A DNA stretch of 38,548 bases from Collinsella sp. AF23-4AC (GTDB lineage Bacteria > Actinomycetota > Coriobacteriia > Coriobacteriales > Coriobacteriaceae), in contig NZ_QRVE01000019.1 in NCBI RefSeq assembly GCF_003462685.1, positions 1 to 38,548 of the forward strand. The letters are read 5' to 3'. The notes beneath the pieces were generated by a model. It ran no database searches. It saw only the letters and a program-made list of their open reading frames with translations, and was not told the DNA's origin. This document shows, piece after piece, positions 23,073 to 30,786 of this stretch (within the stretch, counting starts at the first letter, position 1; each line of letters opens with the position of its first letter). The position numbers and the translations under genes are program-made.

Positions 23073-24011
23073 CTAGCGGGATTTCTGCCTGGTGCTATCG
23101 AGATTCTGCCTCGCTGCTCGATAGCTCGAAGGAGTGCATCCCATTTGTTCTTTAAATACCTGGCCAAGATGGCTTGCTGTCGCAAAGCCGCATTGGCGCG
23201 CGACTGTCTGGACCGTTCGCGTGGTGTGTGCCAAAAGTTCGCAAGCACGGTTTACGCGGTATGCACGCAGATATGCCGCCGGGGTCGTTCCTGCGCAAGC
23301 TTCGATAATGCGGTAACACTCTCTTTCGCTTACGCCGGCTGCAGATGCCATCTGGGGCACATCTATAGCGGCTGCATAGTTTGCGCGGATATAGTCCAGG
23401 ATTGCCTTGAACTGTACGTCGCGGTTGGTCATCCAAGAGGCGTTGTCGGAGGAAAAGAGCGGTTCGGCCTTGGCGTTAATCTGAATCCAGAGCTCTGACA
23501 AACTATTTCGAAGCGCCATCTCGTTCTGCGGCCGTTGAAGGTCGTGGCTAAAGGAGCTCTTCAGCAAATCAATAAAGGGCATATCGTCGGGATTGGTGGG
23601 CGACCATTTGAGCACATCGACGCCTCGACATTGAAGCAATGGGTTGATGTAGCGCTTTTGGAGACGTCCCGCGGGATCGCCGAGCATCGACGGCTGAAAG
23701 ATATGCAGCATTTGAATAGCTGGCGCCGAATTGGGTGATTGCAGCGTGCTGTGCAAAACGCCGCCGTTGATAAAGCCGGCGGACCCTTCCTCAAAGCGTA
23801 CGTGCTCATGAGCCGCGCGCGTTCGATAGTCAATCGCTCCCTGCTCCATGTAGAAAAGCTCAACTTCGGAATGCCAGTGCCAGGGGATGGAATTGCCCGG
23901 ATAGCGAGCGAATTCTGCGCGTTCGGCAATATAGGGCCAGTCTTCGGCGGTCTCGGGAAAAGCTTCCTCGCGTCCTCCGCGGTGCAATTCTATGTGATCC
24001 ATGTTTCGCAT
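23073..24011 (-). CDS. AraC-family transcriptional regulator
   Basis: A 312-residue protein with an N-terminal cupin sensor (IPWHWHSEVELFYMEQGAIDY, residues about 42-62) and a C-terminal double helix-turn-helix (about 195-295: VPQMASAAGVSERECYRII and VARQCGFATASHLGQVFK). The start is ATG 24011 or the ATG at 24002; neither has a good ribosome site. A small ORF ending 25 bp upstream may couple its translation. It probably regulates nearby genes in response to a sugar; the effector is unknown. Confidence 0.9.
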   Translation of the reverse strand: MRNMDHIELHRGGREEAFPETAEDWPYIAERAEFARYPGNSIPWHWHSEVELFYMEQGAIDYRTRAAHEHVRFEEGSAGFINGGVLHSTLQSPNSAPAIQMLHIFQPSMLGDPAGRLQKRYINPLLQCRGVDVLKWSPTNPDDMPFIDLLKSSFSHDLQRPQNEMALRNSLSELWIQINAKAEPLFSSDNASWMTNRDVQFKAILDYIRANYAAAIDVPQMASAAGVSERECYRIIEACAGTTPAAYLRAYRVNRACELLAHTTRTVQTVARQCGFATASHLGQVFKEQMGCTPSSYRAARQNLDSTRQKSR

Positions 24012-24036
24012 GGCATCAGTATAAAGCGCGATGGGC

Positions 24037-24246
24037 TTAGATTGCTCTTGCCTGTTCGGGGAACGCCTTGTCTAGGGATGCTTGGAGCTTTTCGAACGAT
24101 GCTCGCAAGTTGTGGCTCTGGTCGGTTGAGCGTTTGGCTTTTGTGGTGGGGGAGTCGAGGAGGCCGTTTCTCTGTGTCGGGGGGAAGGAGAAAAGGTCTG
24201 CATGTGTTAGGGATGGCTGCTGTGCTGCGTCGTTGGAAGAATGCAT
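24037..24246 (-). CDS. Small hypothetical protein (69 aa)
   Basis: I do not recognise this 69-residue, hydrophilic protein (MHSSNDAAQQPSLTHADLF..., ending KLQASLDKAFPEQARAI, probably helical). It is accepted because GGAGG lies 11 nt before its ATG and the stop is 25 bp before the AraC start. Another minus-strand frame ends at a TAA at 24249-24251, 2 nt before this start (C-terminus NLLVDIEEAA), but has no ATG or GTG start that I can find. The pair looks like a translationally linked remnant or an unusual small operon. Confidence 0.5.
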   Translation of the reverse strand: MHSSNDAAQQPSLTHADLFSFPPTQRNGLLDSPTTKAKRSTDQSHNLRASFEKLQASLDKAFPEQARAI

Positions 24247-24499
24247 GCTTATGCGGCCTCCTCGATGTCCACCAAAAGGTTGCGCACGGGGTGTGCTGCT
24301 AGGTCCCGTGCGTTGGCAGTATTATGCCGCGGCTGTTGCAAAGAATCGCTAAAGAAAAGCTTAATGAGGTTTGACGTTGTGATGAAACCGCAGGTCAAAG
24401 CTATCGGGTAACACTCTTGAAAGGTTTTGGGCTTAAGGGCTTTCTAAGGTTTGTGACGTGGATGTGGCGCGGACGTGCGGAGCGTGTGAATGCTCACTG

Positions 24500-25489
24500 T
24501 TAGCGCTGCGGCTCTGCGGCGCGCACCTGCTCGATGACCTTTTCCATCGTGGCGTCGATGCGGTCTTTTTTGAGCTCGCATTCCCAGATGGTTATGGGTG
24601 TCCAGCCCATTTGAGTGAGTGCTGTCACAGCAGCACGGTCGCGCTCGACGTTGCGACGGAACTTTGCCTCCCAAAACTCAACGTTGCGCTTGGGCTGGCT
24701 TGGATTGCACTTAGGACAGCGGTGCCAAAAGCAGCCGTTGACGAAGATGGCGATCTTGCGCCCGGGAAAGGCAATGTCGGGCTTGCCGGGAACCTTCCAT
24801 TCCAAGCGATAACCCGTAAGGCCCGCTGCGCGCAGGCGCTGGCGAACGAGCAGCTCGGGCTTGGTGTTGGCGCGCTTGTTGCCCTTCATGGACTTTTTGA
24901 TGGCGGCGCGACGGCGGACCAGTTCGCGCTCGTCAGCGGAGAGGTCCGAGGTATCGATGCCGTCGAGCAGACCGGGCTTGGGACGCTTTTTGCTGCGGCG
25001 CTTAGGTGCGCGCTTGGGTTTGGCGGCGGGGTGTTCGGTCGTGGCGGCCTTGGCATCTTTGGCAGTGCTGTTGGCCTCAAGCCGATCTTCCTTCAGCTCA
25101 ATCAGGGCATCGATAAGCCCCTTGTCGGCGGGCATCCATTCCACCGTGGCAAGCGAGGTGCGCGGAATCCAGCGGATATCGAGCTGGCGGTCGTGCTTCT
25201 GAGGCTCATCGGATTCATCGGCGAGCGAGCAGTAGTAGCACTCCATGGAGAGATGAAAATCGGGGTAGTCATACTCAACGGTATAGAAATCGCGCAGGTT
25301 GGTGACTTTGACCTGCAGCTCTTCCATGAGCTCGCGGCATACGGCGTCCTCGGGCGTCTCGCCGCGCATGAGCTTGCCACCGGGGAACTCCCAAAGTCCC
25401 TGCATGTCGCCATAGCCGCGCTGCACGGCCAGTAGCTCGTCGGATCCTTCCTTGCGAATGATCCCAGCGGCAACATGAACAGTCTTCAA
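24500..25489 (-). CDS. MutT-like Nudix hydrolase fused to a Vsr mismatch endonuclease
   Basis: A 329-residue two-domain protein. Residues 1 to about 135 are a MutT-like Nudix domain, with the Nudix box at 38-60 (GGKLMRGETPEDAV, then RELMEELQV; Gln replaces the usual second Gly). Residues 136-198 are a Lys/Arg-rich linker. Residues 199-318 are a Vsr domain: KPDIAFPG (catalytic Asp238), NGCFWHRCPKC and IWECELKK, with Cys/His ligands (Cys253, His256, Cys258, Cys261, Cys304) matching the Vsr zinc site. MutT removes 8-oxo-dGTP and Vsr nicks T:G mismatches, so both halves serve mutation avoidance. The start is inferred as TTG at 25489 after GAGGA; the frame continues upstream without homology. No cytosine methylase is nearby. 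Confidence 0.85.
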   Translation of the reverse strand: MKTVHVAAGIIRKEGSDELLAVQRGYGDMQGLWEFPGGKLMRGETPEDAVCRELMEELQVKVTNLRDFYTVEYDYPDFHLSMECYYCSLADESDEPQKHDRQLDIRWIPRTSLATVEWMPADKGLIDALIELKEDRLEANSTAKDAKAATTEHPAAKPKRAPKRRSKKRPKPGLLDGIDTSDLSADERELVRRRAAIKKSMKGNKRANTKPELLVRQRLRAAGLTGYRLEWKVPGKPDIAFPGRKIAIFVNGCFWHRCPKCNPSQPKRNVEFWEAKFRRNVERDRAAVTALTQMGWTPITIWECELKKDRIDATMEKVIEQVRAAEPQR

Positions 25490-25637
25490 CAGGAGTCCTC
25501 TCTCAACATCAACACGTGGCAGGGTAGCTACGCGTACCTTACACAACGGTAAGGCAAGCGTAAGCCATATCGATGGTAGCCGACTCGTCTTCTTGCGACT
25601 ATAGATGCCGTAGACTAATTGCAAGAAAGGACTCGGT

Positions 25638-26423
25638 ATGCAAACCACGCACATGGCGACCCCGGTACTGGAGGCCGCGCATCTCGAAAAGGTATACGGA
25701 GCGCTGGGCAACGTGACCCGCGCGCTCAACGACGTCAGCTTTACCGTCAACCGCGGCGAATTTGTTGGCATCATGGGCGCTTCGGGCTCGGGCAAGTCGA
25801 CGTTGCTCAACTGCGTGTCGACCATCGATAGCGCCACAAGCGGCACGATCCGCATCAACGGCCAGGACGTAACGCGCATGAAGCAGGCTAAGCTTTCGCA
25901 GTTCCGCCGCGAGGAACTCGGCTTTATCTTCCAGGACTCCAACCTGCTCGATACGCTCACGGCACGCGAGAACATCGCCCTGCCGCTCACCATCGCCCGC
26001 ACAAACTCGGCAGAGATCTCGACCCGCATGCAGGATGTGGCAGCGCGCCTGTCCATCAGTCAGGTGCTCGACAAGTATCCCTACCAGATGTCCGGCGGTC
26101 AGCAGCAGCGCGTCGCCGCGGCTCGTGCGCTTGTCACCGACCCTACCATGATCATGGCCGACGAGCCCACCGGTGCCCTCGATTCCAAGAGCGCTCGCCT
26201 GCTGCTCGAGAGCCTGGAGGCCCTCAATCGCCGCCTGCGCGCCACCGTGCTCATGGTCACGCACGACAGCTTTGCCGCCAGCTACACGAGTCGTGTGCTG
26301 TTTATTCGCGACGGCAAGATCTTCACTGAGCTGCGCCGCGGCGACACCGACCGTCGCGAGTTCTTCGACCGCATTATGGAGGTCGTTGCCATGATGGGAG
26401 GTGAGGGCTCCGATGCTCTGTAA
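25638..26423 (+). CDS. ABC transporter ATP-binding protein (BceA/MacB type)
   Basis: A 261-residue ATPase with Walker A GASGSGKST (about residues 49-57), Q-loop IFQDSN, signature SGGQQQRVAAARAL, Walker B MIMADEPTGALD and the H-loop VTHD. The family couples to FtsX-type permeases for peptide antibiotic resistance or lipoprotein/peptide handling. AGAAAGGA precedes the ATG at 25638. Its stop overlaps the permease start by 11 nt. No two-component system is adjacent, although BceAB-type pairs often have one. Confidence 0.93.
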   Translation: MQTTHMATPVLEAAHLEKVYGALGNVTRALNDVSFTVNRGEFVGIMGASGSGKSTLLNCVSTIDSATSGTIRINGQDVTRMKQAKLSQFRREELGFIFQDSNLLDTLTARENIALPLTIARTNSAEISTRMQDVAARLSISQVLDKYPYQMSGGQQQRVAAARALVTDPTMIMADEPTGALDSKSARLLLESLEALNRRLRATVLMVTHDSFAASYTSRVLFIRDGKIFTELRRGDTDRREFFDRIMEVVAMMGGEGSDAL

Positions 26424-28635
26424 ACTCGCTTGGGGCAACGTCCGCCGCGCCGGCCGCGACTACCTCGTCTACCTTTTGACGCTCACCCTGGGTGTCACGG
26501 TCTTCTATGCCTTTAACACCATCTCGATGCAGGTCGACATCGCCGGAATCGATGAAAAAGGCTTGGCGCAGGTAATGGGCAGCATGCTCGGCGACCTGAC
26601 GTACTTTTTGGCCGGTGTCATGGCCTTTTTAATGGTGTATGCCAATAACTTCATCATGAAACGCCGCAAGAAGGAGTTTGGCCTGTACCAGGTGCTCGGC
26701 ATGGGGCGCGGGCGCGTCGCCACGATCATGGCGCTCGAGACGGTGATTGTCTCGGTCGGCGCCTTTGTCGCCGGCATTGTGCTGGGTGTGGGACTCTCCC
26801 AGCTCATGACGTTCTTTACGGCCTCGCTCTTTAAGACGCAGATCGCCAATTTCCACTTCTTTTTCTCGGTGCATGCGTTCAACCTGACCCTTGTCTGCAT
26901 GCTCGTGATGTTTGTGCTCACGCTACTGCTGAACCTTCGCGCCGTGCGTCGTACCAAACTTATCGAGCTTATGGGTGCCGAGCGTCGCAACGAGAGCATC
27001 AAGACACGCAACCCCTGGATTGCGATTGCCATCTTTGCCGTGGGCGTGGCGCTTGTGGGCGTGGCCTATTACCGTCTGCTACGTGATGGGTTCCCGCTAA
27101 CCGCGACGGACAGCAAGCTGCAAGAGGCCATGAACCAGTTTGGTATTACGACCGCTATGGTTACCGTGGGCACCTTTGCCCTGTTCTGGGGACTCTCAGG
27201 CATGCTCATCAAGCTGCTGCAGAGCCTGCGCGGCGTGTATTGGCGCGGCCTCAACATGTTTACCGTGCGCCAGCTTGCGGCCAAGGTCAACACGGTGTGC
27301 TTTTCGATGGGCGTCATCGCGATGCTCCTGTTTTTGGCCATCACCTCGGTGACGTGCGGTATGTCGATTGCCAACGTGATGAACGAGAACCTGGAGCGCT
27401 ATAACCCTGTTGACGTGTCACAGACGTATGTCTATTACACGCCCGATACGCTCGACTACTACAAAGAGTACATCAATCCGTCTGAAGCCGATCGCATGGT
27501 GCTGGCCGATAGTACGGTCGATTTGTACTCCGCATGGCACGGCGATCCATGGCACGGCGATCGTAAGGGCAAGTCGGCGGACAACAACGACGAGACCGGC
27601 AAGAAGGTCAATATTGCCGATGTTGCCGGTGAGCATGTGCAGATCGATTCGTATCTGAGTTACCCGCTTGGCGGTTCGGATCCTTCGGTGACTCCAAGTG
27701 AAATGTGCAAGGCCATGGGCGAAAAGCTTCCCAAGGCGTTCGGGGGTAGCAATGCCGATACGATGGGTCTGTTTGTGACGCCGGCGAGCCAGTACAACAA
27801 ACTGCGTCAGATGATGGGCGAGGAGCCGGTGCACATCGGTCACGACCAGTATCTGCTCACGTGTGATATGGGCGGCGAGCTGGTCGACCTGTACACCAAG
27901 TATATGGCTGGCGGCCATGCCCTTACCTTCGGCGGGCATACGCTCAAGCCCGCAACCGATAAGTCGGACGAAGATGCGGCGGCCATCGCCAACTCGGCGA
28001 TGGGCAGTAATCCGGGTACCGTCGTCGTTGCCGACGAGCTGTTGTCCCAACTTAATCTGCAGCCGTATTCCAGTAGCCTGCTCGTTAACTACAAACAGGG
28101 GATGGATACGACCGAGGCAGACGAGAGTATTAAATACACTGTGCTCGACAATCTGCTCGTTGACGGCAAGGAGCCGGGGTCGTGGGGAACCTTCATCACA
28201 CGCTCCGAGATGTACGTGCAAGCAGCGCAAATGAACGGTCTTATTAGCTACCTAGCCATCTACATCGGCTTTGTATTGGTCGTTGCATGCGCGGCGATTC
28301 TGTCGATCCAGCAACTCTCCAACGTGGCCGACGGCAGCCGCAGCTATCGTGTGCTGGCACAGATCGGCTGCGACGACCGCCAGATTCGCCATTCGGTGAT
28401 GGCGCAGCAAGCGGTATTCTTCCTGTTCCCGCTGGCAGTGGGCCTGGCACACTCCTTTGTGGCACTTAAGGTGATCATCGAGCTGGTGAGCATTTTCGGA
28501 AATATGAGCATCGGCGGCACCGTGGGCCTCACCTGTGCAATCTTCCTGGCAGCCTATGGTGGCTACTTCCTGGTGACCTATCTCATGAGCACCGGCATGG
28601 TACAAGCTGCCATCGCCACCCGTTACAGCGAGTAA
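26413..28635 (+). CDS. FtsX-like ABC transporter permease (BceB type)
   Basis: A 740-residue permease with the BceB-like layout: an N-terminal helix (DYLVYLLTLTLGVTVFYAF), a first FtsX block around residues 55-190, further helices near 200-330, a large extracytoplasmic domain of about 250 residues (roughly 340-605), then three helices at the C-terminus (SYLAIYIGFVLVVACAAIL; QAVFFLFPLAVGLAHSF; CAIFLAAYGGYFLVTYLM). I chose ATG 26413 over GTG 26401 because GGGAGGTGAG lies just upstream. With the ATPase it forms a full transporter; the likely role is peptide antibiotic sensing or resistance. Confidence 0.9.
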   Translation: MLCKLAWGNVRRAGRDYLVYLLTLTLGVTVFYAFNTISMQVDIAGIDEKGLAQVMGSMLGDLTYFLAGVMAFLMVYANNFIMKRRKKEFGLYQVLGMGRGRVATIMALETVIVSVGAFVAGIVLGVGLSQLMTFFTASLFKTQIANFHFFFSVHAFNLTLVCMLVMFVLTLLLNLRAVRRTKLIELMGAERRNESIKTRNPWIAIAIFAVGVALVGVAYYRLLRDGFPLTATDSKLQEAMNQFGITTAMVTVGTFALFWGLSGMLIKLLQSLRGVYWRGLNMFTVRQLAAKVNTVCFSMGVIAMLLFLAITSVTCGMSIANVMNENLERYNPVDVSQTYVYYTPDTLDYYKEYINPSEADRMVLADSTVDLYSAWHGDPWHGDRKGKSADNNDETGKKVNIADVAGEHVQIDSYLSYPLGGSDPSVTPSEMCKAMGEKLPKAFGGSNADTMGLFVTPASQYNKLRQMMGEEPVHIGHDQYLLTCDMGGELVDLYTKYMAGGHALTFGGHTLKPATDKSDEDAAAIANSAMGSNPGTVVVADELLSQLNLQPYSSSLLVNYKQGMDTTEADESIKYTVLDNLLVDGKEPGSWGTFITRSEMYVQAAQMNGLISYLAIYIGFVLVVACAAILSIQQLSNVADGSRSYRVLAQIGCDDRQIRHSVMAQQAVFFLFPLAVGLAHSFVALKVIIELVSIFGNMSIGGTVGLTCAIFLAAYGGYFLVTYLMSTGMVQAAIATRYSE

Positions 28636-28672
28636 CAAGCGGGCAAAATCGTCGCAAAATCAGAGGCGTATG

Positions 28673-28714
28673 ACCGCCGCGAAGGGACCAGGGGCCCTTT
28701 CGCGGCGGTTTTTG
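28673..28714 (+). terminator. Intrinsic terminator of the ABC transporter operon
   Basis: ACCGCCGCGAAGGG pairs with CCCTTTCGCGGCGGT (one bulge), followed by TTTTTG. Confidence 0.88.
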
Positions 28715-28736
28715 CCAATCTGGTGCGTCTCAGATA

Positions 28737-28857
28737 CAAGTGAGTAGACTTTTTTGAACCTGCCGAGCACATCGCGACAAATGCTCAATAAAACCGTAGG
28801 TCAGAGCTGTGTCGTTTTGGGGCGTGCTCGGCCTTCTGCAAAAAGCCTACTCACTTG
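28737..28857. repeat. Nested inverted repeat, 121 bp
   Basis: The outer 18-bp arms CAAGTGAGTAGACTTTTT (28737-28754) and AAAAAGCCTACTCACTTG (28840-28857) pair with one mismatch. Inner 9-bp arms GCCGAGCAC and GTGCTCGGC (28762-28770, 28824-28832) are perfect. A related half (AAAGCCTACTCA) occurs near 35614-35625 before pflB. Between the terminator and DAHP synthase (28715-29176) there are only repeats: this one, copy C and the 147-nt element. Confidence 0.7.
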
Positions 28858-28903
28858 GTTTTTCTGCTAGAAGACCGCCACGAGGGAAGGCAACTCCCCC
28901 GGG

Positions 28904-28960
28904 TAGTCGTTGGGGACGTTCTTAAACGACTAGTCAAACAAGAACGTCCCCAATGACTAC
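28904..28960. repeat. Palindromic intergenic repeat, copy C
   Basis: Arms TAGTCGTTGGGGACGTTCTT and AAGAACGTCCCCAATGACTA flank a centre with GACTAGTC. It is nearly identical to copy B (14480-14536); the centre differs. Confidence 0.75.
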
Positions 28961-29028
28961 TTTGCGGGCAGCTAAAAGAGCCCCATCCTAAATTAGCTAC
29001 CCCGCCAACACCGCAGGTAGAGCAAAAG

Positions 29029-29175
29029 TCAGCGAAAGCCCGCCAGAGCGAGCAAGGTGCCTTGAAGCGAGGCGGCATTGACCTTCTGGTCATGCCGCCG
29101 AAGCTGAAAGGCAGATTGCCGCTCTGGCGGGCTTGCAGCGTCGAGCCGTTACGGCGTTTGGTAAAACGCCGTAAC
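29029..29175 (-). ncRNA. 147-nt structured 3' element, copy 2 (downstream of DAHP synthase)
   Basis: On the minus strand it begins 1 nt after the DAHP synthase stop. The first hairpin is GTTACGGCGTTT, TACC, AAACGCCGTAAC. The outer stem is a perfect 15 bp (complements of 29120-29134 and 29036-29050, AAGCCCGCCAGAGCG type). The core hairpin has the same GGCGGCAT, GACC-AGAA-GGTC and ATGCCGCC as copy 1. The outer arms share little sequence with copy 1 yet keep position and pairing. Confidence 0.7.
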
Positions 29176-29176
29176 T

Positions 29177-30208
29177 CTAAATCCGCTCCGCGATCTCGTG
29201 GATGAGGTAGTCGGTCTTTTCCCAGCCCAGGCACGGATCGGTGATCGACTTGCCAAAGACGCCGCCGTCGACCGGCTGGTTGCCGTCCTCCAGGTAGGAC
29301 TCGATCATAAAGCCCTTGACCAGCTTGGAGATGGACTCGTTGCGGCGGCAGCTGTCGAGCACCTCCTTGCAAATGCGATACTGCTCAAGCGGGCGCTTAC
29401 CCGAGTTGTCGTGGTTGCAGTCGATGACCGCTGCCGGATTGGCATAGCCGGCGTGCTCGGTGTAGCGTTCGGCCAGGCGCTCCAGGTGCTCGTAGTGGTA
29501 GTTGGGGTAGGTGCGACCGTCGAGACCGATGTAGCCACGCATAACGGCGTGCGCAAGCGGGTTGCCGTCGCACTCGACCTCCCAGTTGCGGAAGATGAAG
29601 CTCTGGTGCGCCTGCGCGGCGTAAATGGAGTTGAGCATAACGGTGGTGGAACCGGCAGTGGGATTCTTCATGCCGACGGGTACCGAAATGCCGCTCGACA
29701 CCAGGCGATGCTCCTGGTTTTCGACCGAGCGTGCGCCCACGGCCACATAGCTCAGCAGGTCAACGAGGTACTGGTAGTTGGACGGATAGAGCATCTCGTC
29801 GGCGGTGAAGAAGCCTGTTTCCTTAATAACGCGCAGGTGCATATGGCGGATGGCCTTGACGCCCTCGAGCAGGTCGTCGGGAGCCTCGGGGTTGGGGTTG
29901 TGCAGCAGGCCCTTGTAGCCGGTGCCCTTGGTGCGCGGCTTATTGGTGTAGACGCGCGGAATGATGATGAGCTTGTCCTTGACCTCCTCGGCGGTCTTGG
30001 CCAGTCGGTTCATGTACTCGAGGACCGAATCCTCGCGGTCGGCAGAGCACGGGCCGATGATGAGCACCTTGCGTGCGTCCTCGCCGGTAAAGACTTTGGC
30101 GACCTCGGCGTCAAATGCCTGCTTTTTGGCGGTAAGCTCGGCAGAAAGCGGCATTTCCTCGCGGATCTCCATGGGGATCGGCAGCCTGCGTTTGAATTCC
30201 ATGGCCAT
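29177..30208 (-). CDS. 3-deoxy-7-phosphoheptulonate (DAHP) synthase, class I
   Basis: A 343-residue AroF/AroG/AroH-type enzyme that condenses phosphoenolpyruvate and erythrose-4-phosphate, the first step of aromatic amino acid synthesis. Visible motifs are IGPCSADREDSVLEYMNRL, IIPRVYTNKPRTKGTGYKGL, the metal and substrate residues in GARSVENQEHR and VGMKNPTAGS, DCNHDNSGKRP and VFGKSITDPCLGW. The length fits the E. coli isozymes (about 350). GAGGAGG precedes the ATG. It is monocistronic, with a clear promoter at 30263-30291. The feedback specificity (Phe, Tyr or Trp) cannot be told from sequence by eye. Confidence 0.95.
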   Translation of the reverse strand: MAMEFKRRLPIPMEIREEMPLSAELTAKKQAFDAEVAKVFTGEDARKVLIIGPCSADREDSVLEYMNRLAKTAEEVKDKLIIIPRVYTNKPRTKGTGYKGLLHNPNPEAPDDLLEGVKAIRHMHLRVIKETGFFTADEMLYPSNYQYLVDLLSYVAVGARSVENQEHRLVSSGISVPVGMKNPTAGSTTVMLNSIYAAQAHQSFIFRNWEVECDGNPLAHAVMRGYIGLDGRTYPNYHYEHLERLAERYTEHAGYANPAAVIDCNHDNSGKRPLEQYRICKEVLDSCRRNESISKLVKGFMIESYLEDGNQPVDGGVFGKSITDPCLGWEKTDYLIHEIAERI

Positions 30209-30262
30209 AGGGGCCTCCTCAATCTATAGAAAGAGCAATAAGCGTATTGTCGAGTGTTCGGC

Positions 30263-30291
30263 ATTATCCGCTGTCGCATGCTAAAGTGCAA
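30263..30291 (-). promoter_or_regulatory. Promoter of the DAHP synthase gene
   Basis: On the minus strand, TTGCAC (30286-30291), a 17-bp spacer and GATAAT (30263-30268) make a good sigma-70-type promoter, giving a leader of about 48 nt. Confidence 0.7.
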
Positions 30292-30306
30292 GCCCTTGCC
30301 ACCCCG

Positions 30307-30344
30307 AAACCTGCCAAAAGGGACAGGTTTATTTTGGCAGGTTT
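30307..30344. terminator. Hairpin upstream of the DAHP synthase promoter
   Basis: AAACCTGCCAAAA (30307-30319) pairs perfectly with TTTTGGCAGGTTT (30332-30344), and TTATAT follows on the plus strand. No plus-strand gene ends here, so its role is unclear; it lies upstream of the promoter and is not an attenuator. Confidence 0.5.
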
Positions 30345-30432
30345 TATATGGGGGAACGTCGGCGGATACCGGGAGGGAGTGGCGTCGTGCGGGACCCTAA
30401 GGCTATTGTCGGTTCCCCAGGAAACACCCTGC

Positions 30433-30658
30433 GGGCAAAAAATGCCAAATATGAGTAATGTTGCTAACCTAGTAACATATCCGTCTAGCGAGATAATAGA
30501 CAAAGTGATAAATATGTTCATTAACGTTGGCACGCAGAAGCCTGCTAACGGGCGTTTTGATCAATTTGAAGGAATATCTAGGCCGCAAAGACGTCGTTTG
30601 GGGCAGTTTTGGCTGTTACTAAAAAGGTGACAGTACTCATTTTTGCCATTTTTTGCCC
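30433..30658. mobile_element. MITE-like element, 226 bp with 25-bp terminal inverted repeats
   Basis: The left end (GGGCAAAAAATG ... ATGAGTA, 30433-30457) and right end (30634-30658) are inverted copies matching at 23 of 25 positions. The interior is AT-richer than the surroundings and has no credible ORF. No clear target-site duplication is visible, so mobility is unproven. The rest of the 578-bp gap holds the hairpin at 30307 and the terminator at 30722. Confidence 0.5.
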
Positions 30659-30721
30659 ACGGGGCCTTGAGGGAGAGCGTCAATCAGGCCTCAGGGGAGG
30701 CGTTTCGAGGCCCAAAGGACA

Positions 30722-30760
30722 CAAAACGGGGGCGCAGTTCATTCTGCGCCCCCGTTTTTG
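30722..30760 (-). terminator. Intrinsic terminator of the ABC exporter operon
   Basis: The 15-bp perfect arms 30723-30737 and 30744-30758 (AAAACGGGGGCGCAG type) have their T-run on the minus strand, about 28 nt beyond the stop at 30787; A and T runs on both sides make it bidirectional. Confidence 0.85.
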
Positions 30761-30786
30761 GGTATTGCGGTTGTTTGGCGCCAGTT

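Noticed and set aside
24500..26056. 518-aa form of the Nudix-Vsr protein
   Set aside because: The upstream 189 residues lie antisense to the ABC ATPase gene and have no Nudix homology; a TTG at 25489 with a ribosome site fits the domain start.
30307..30344. Transcription attenuator of DAHP synthase
   Set aside because: A good promoter (30263-30291) lies between this hairpin and the gene, so the hairpin is not in the leader.
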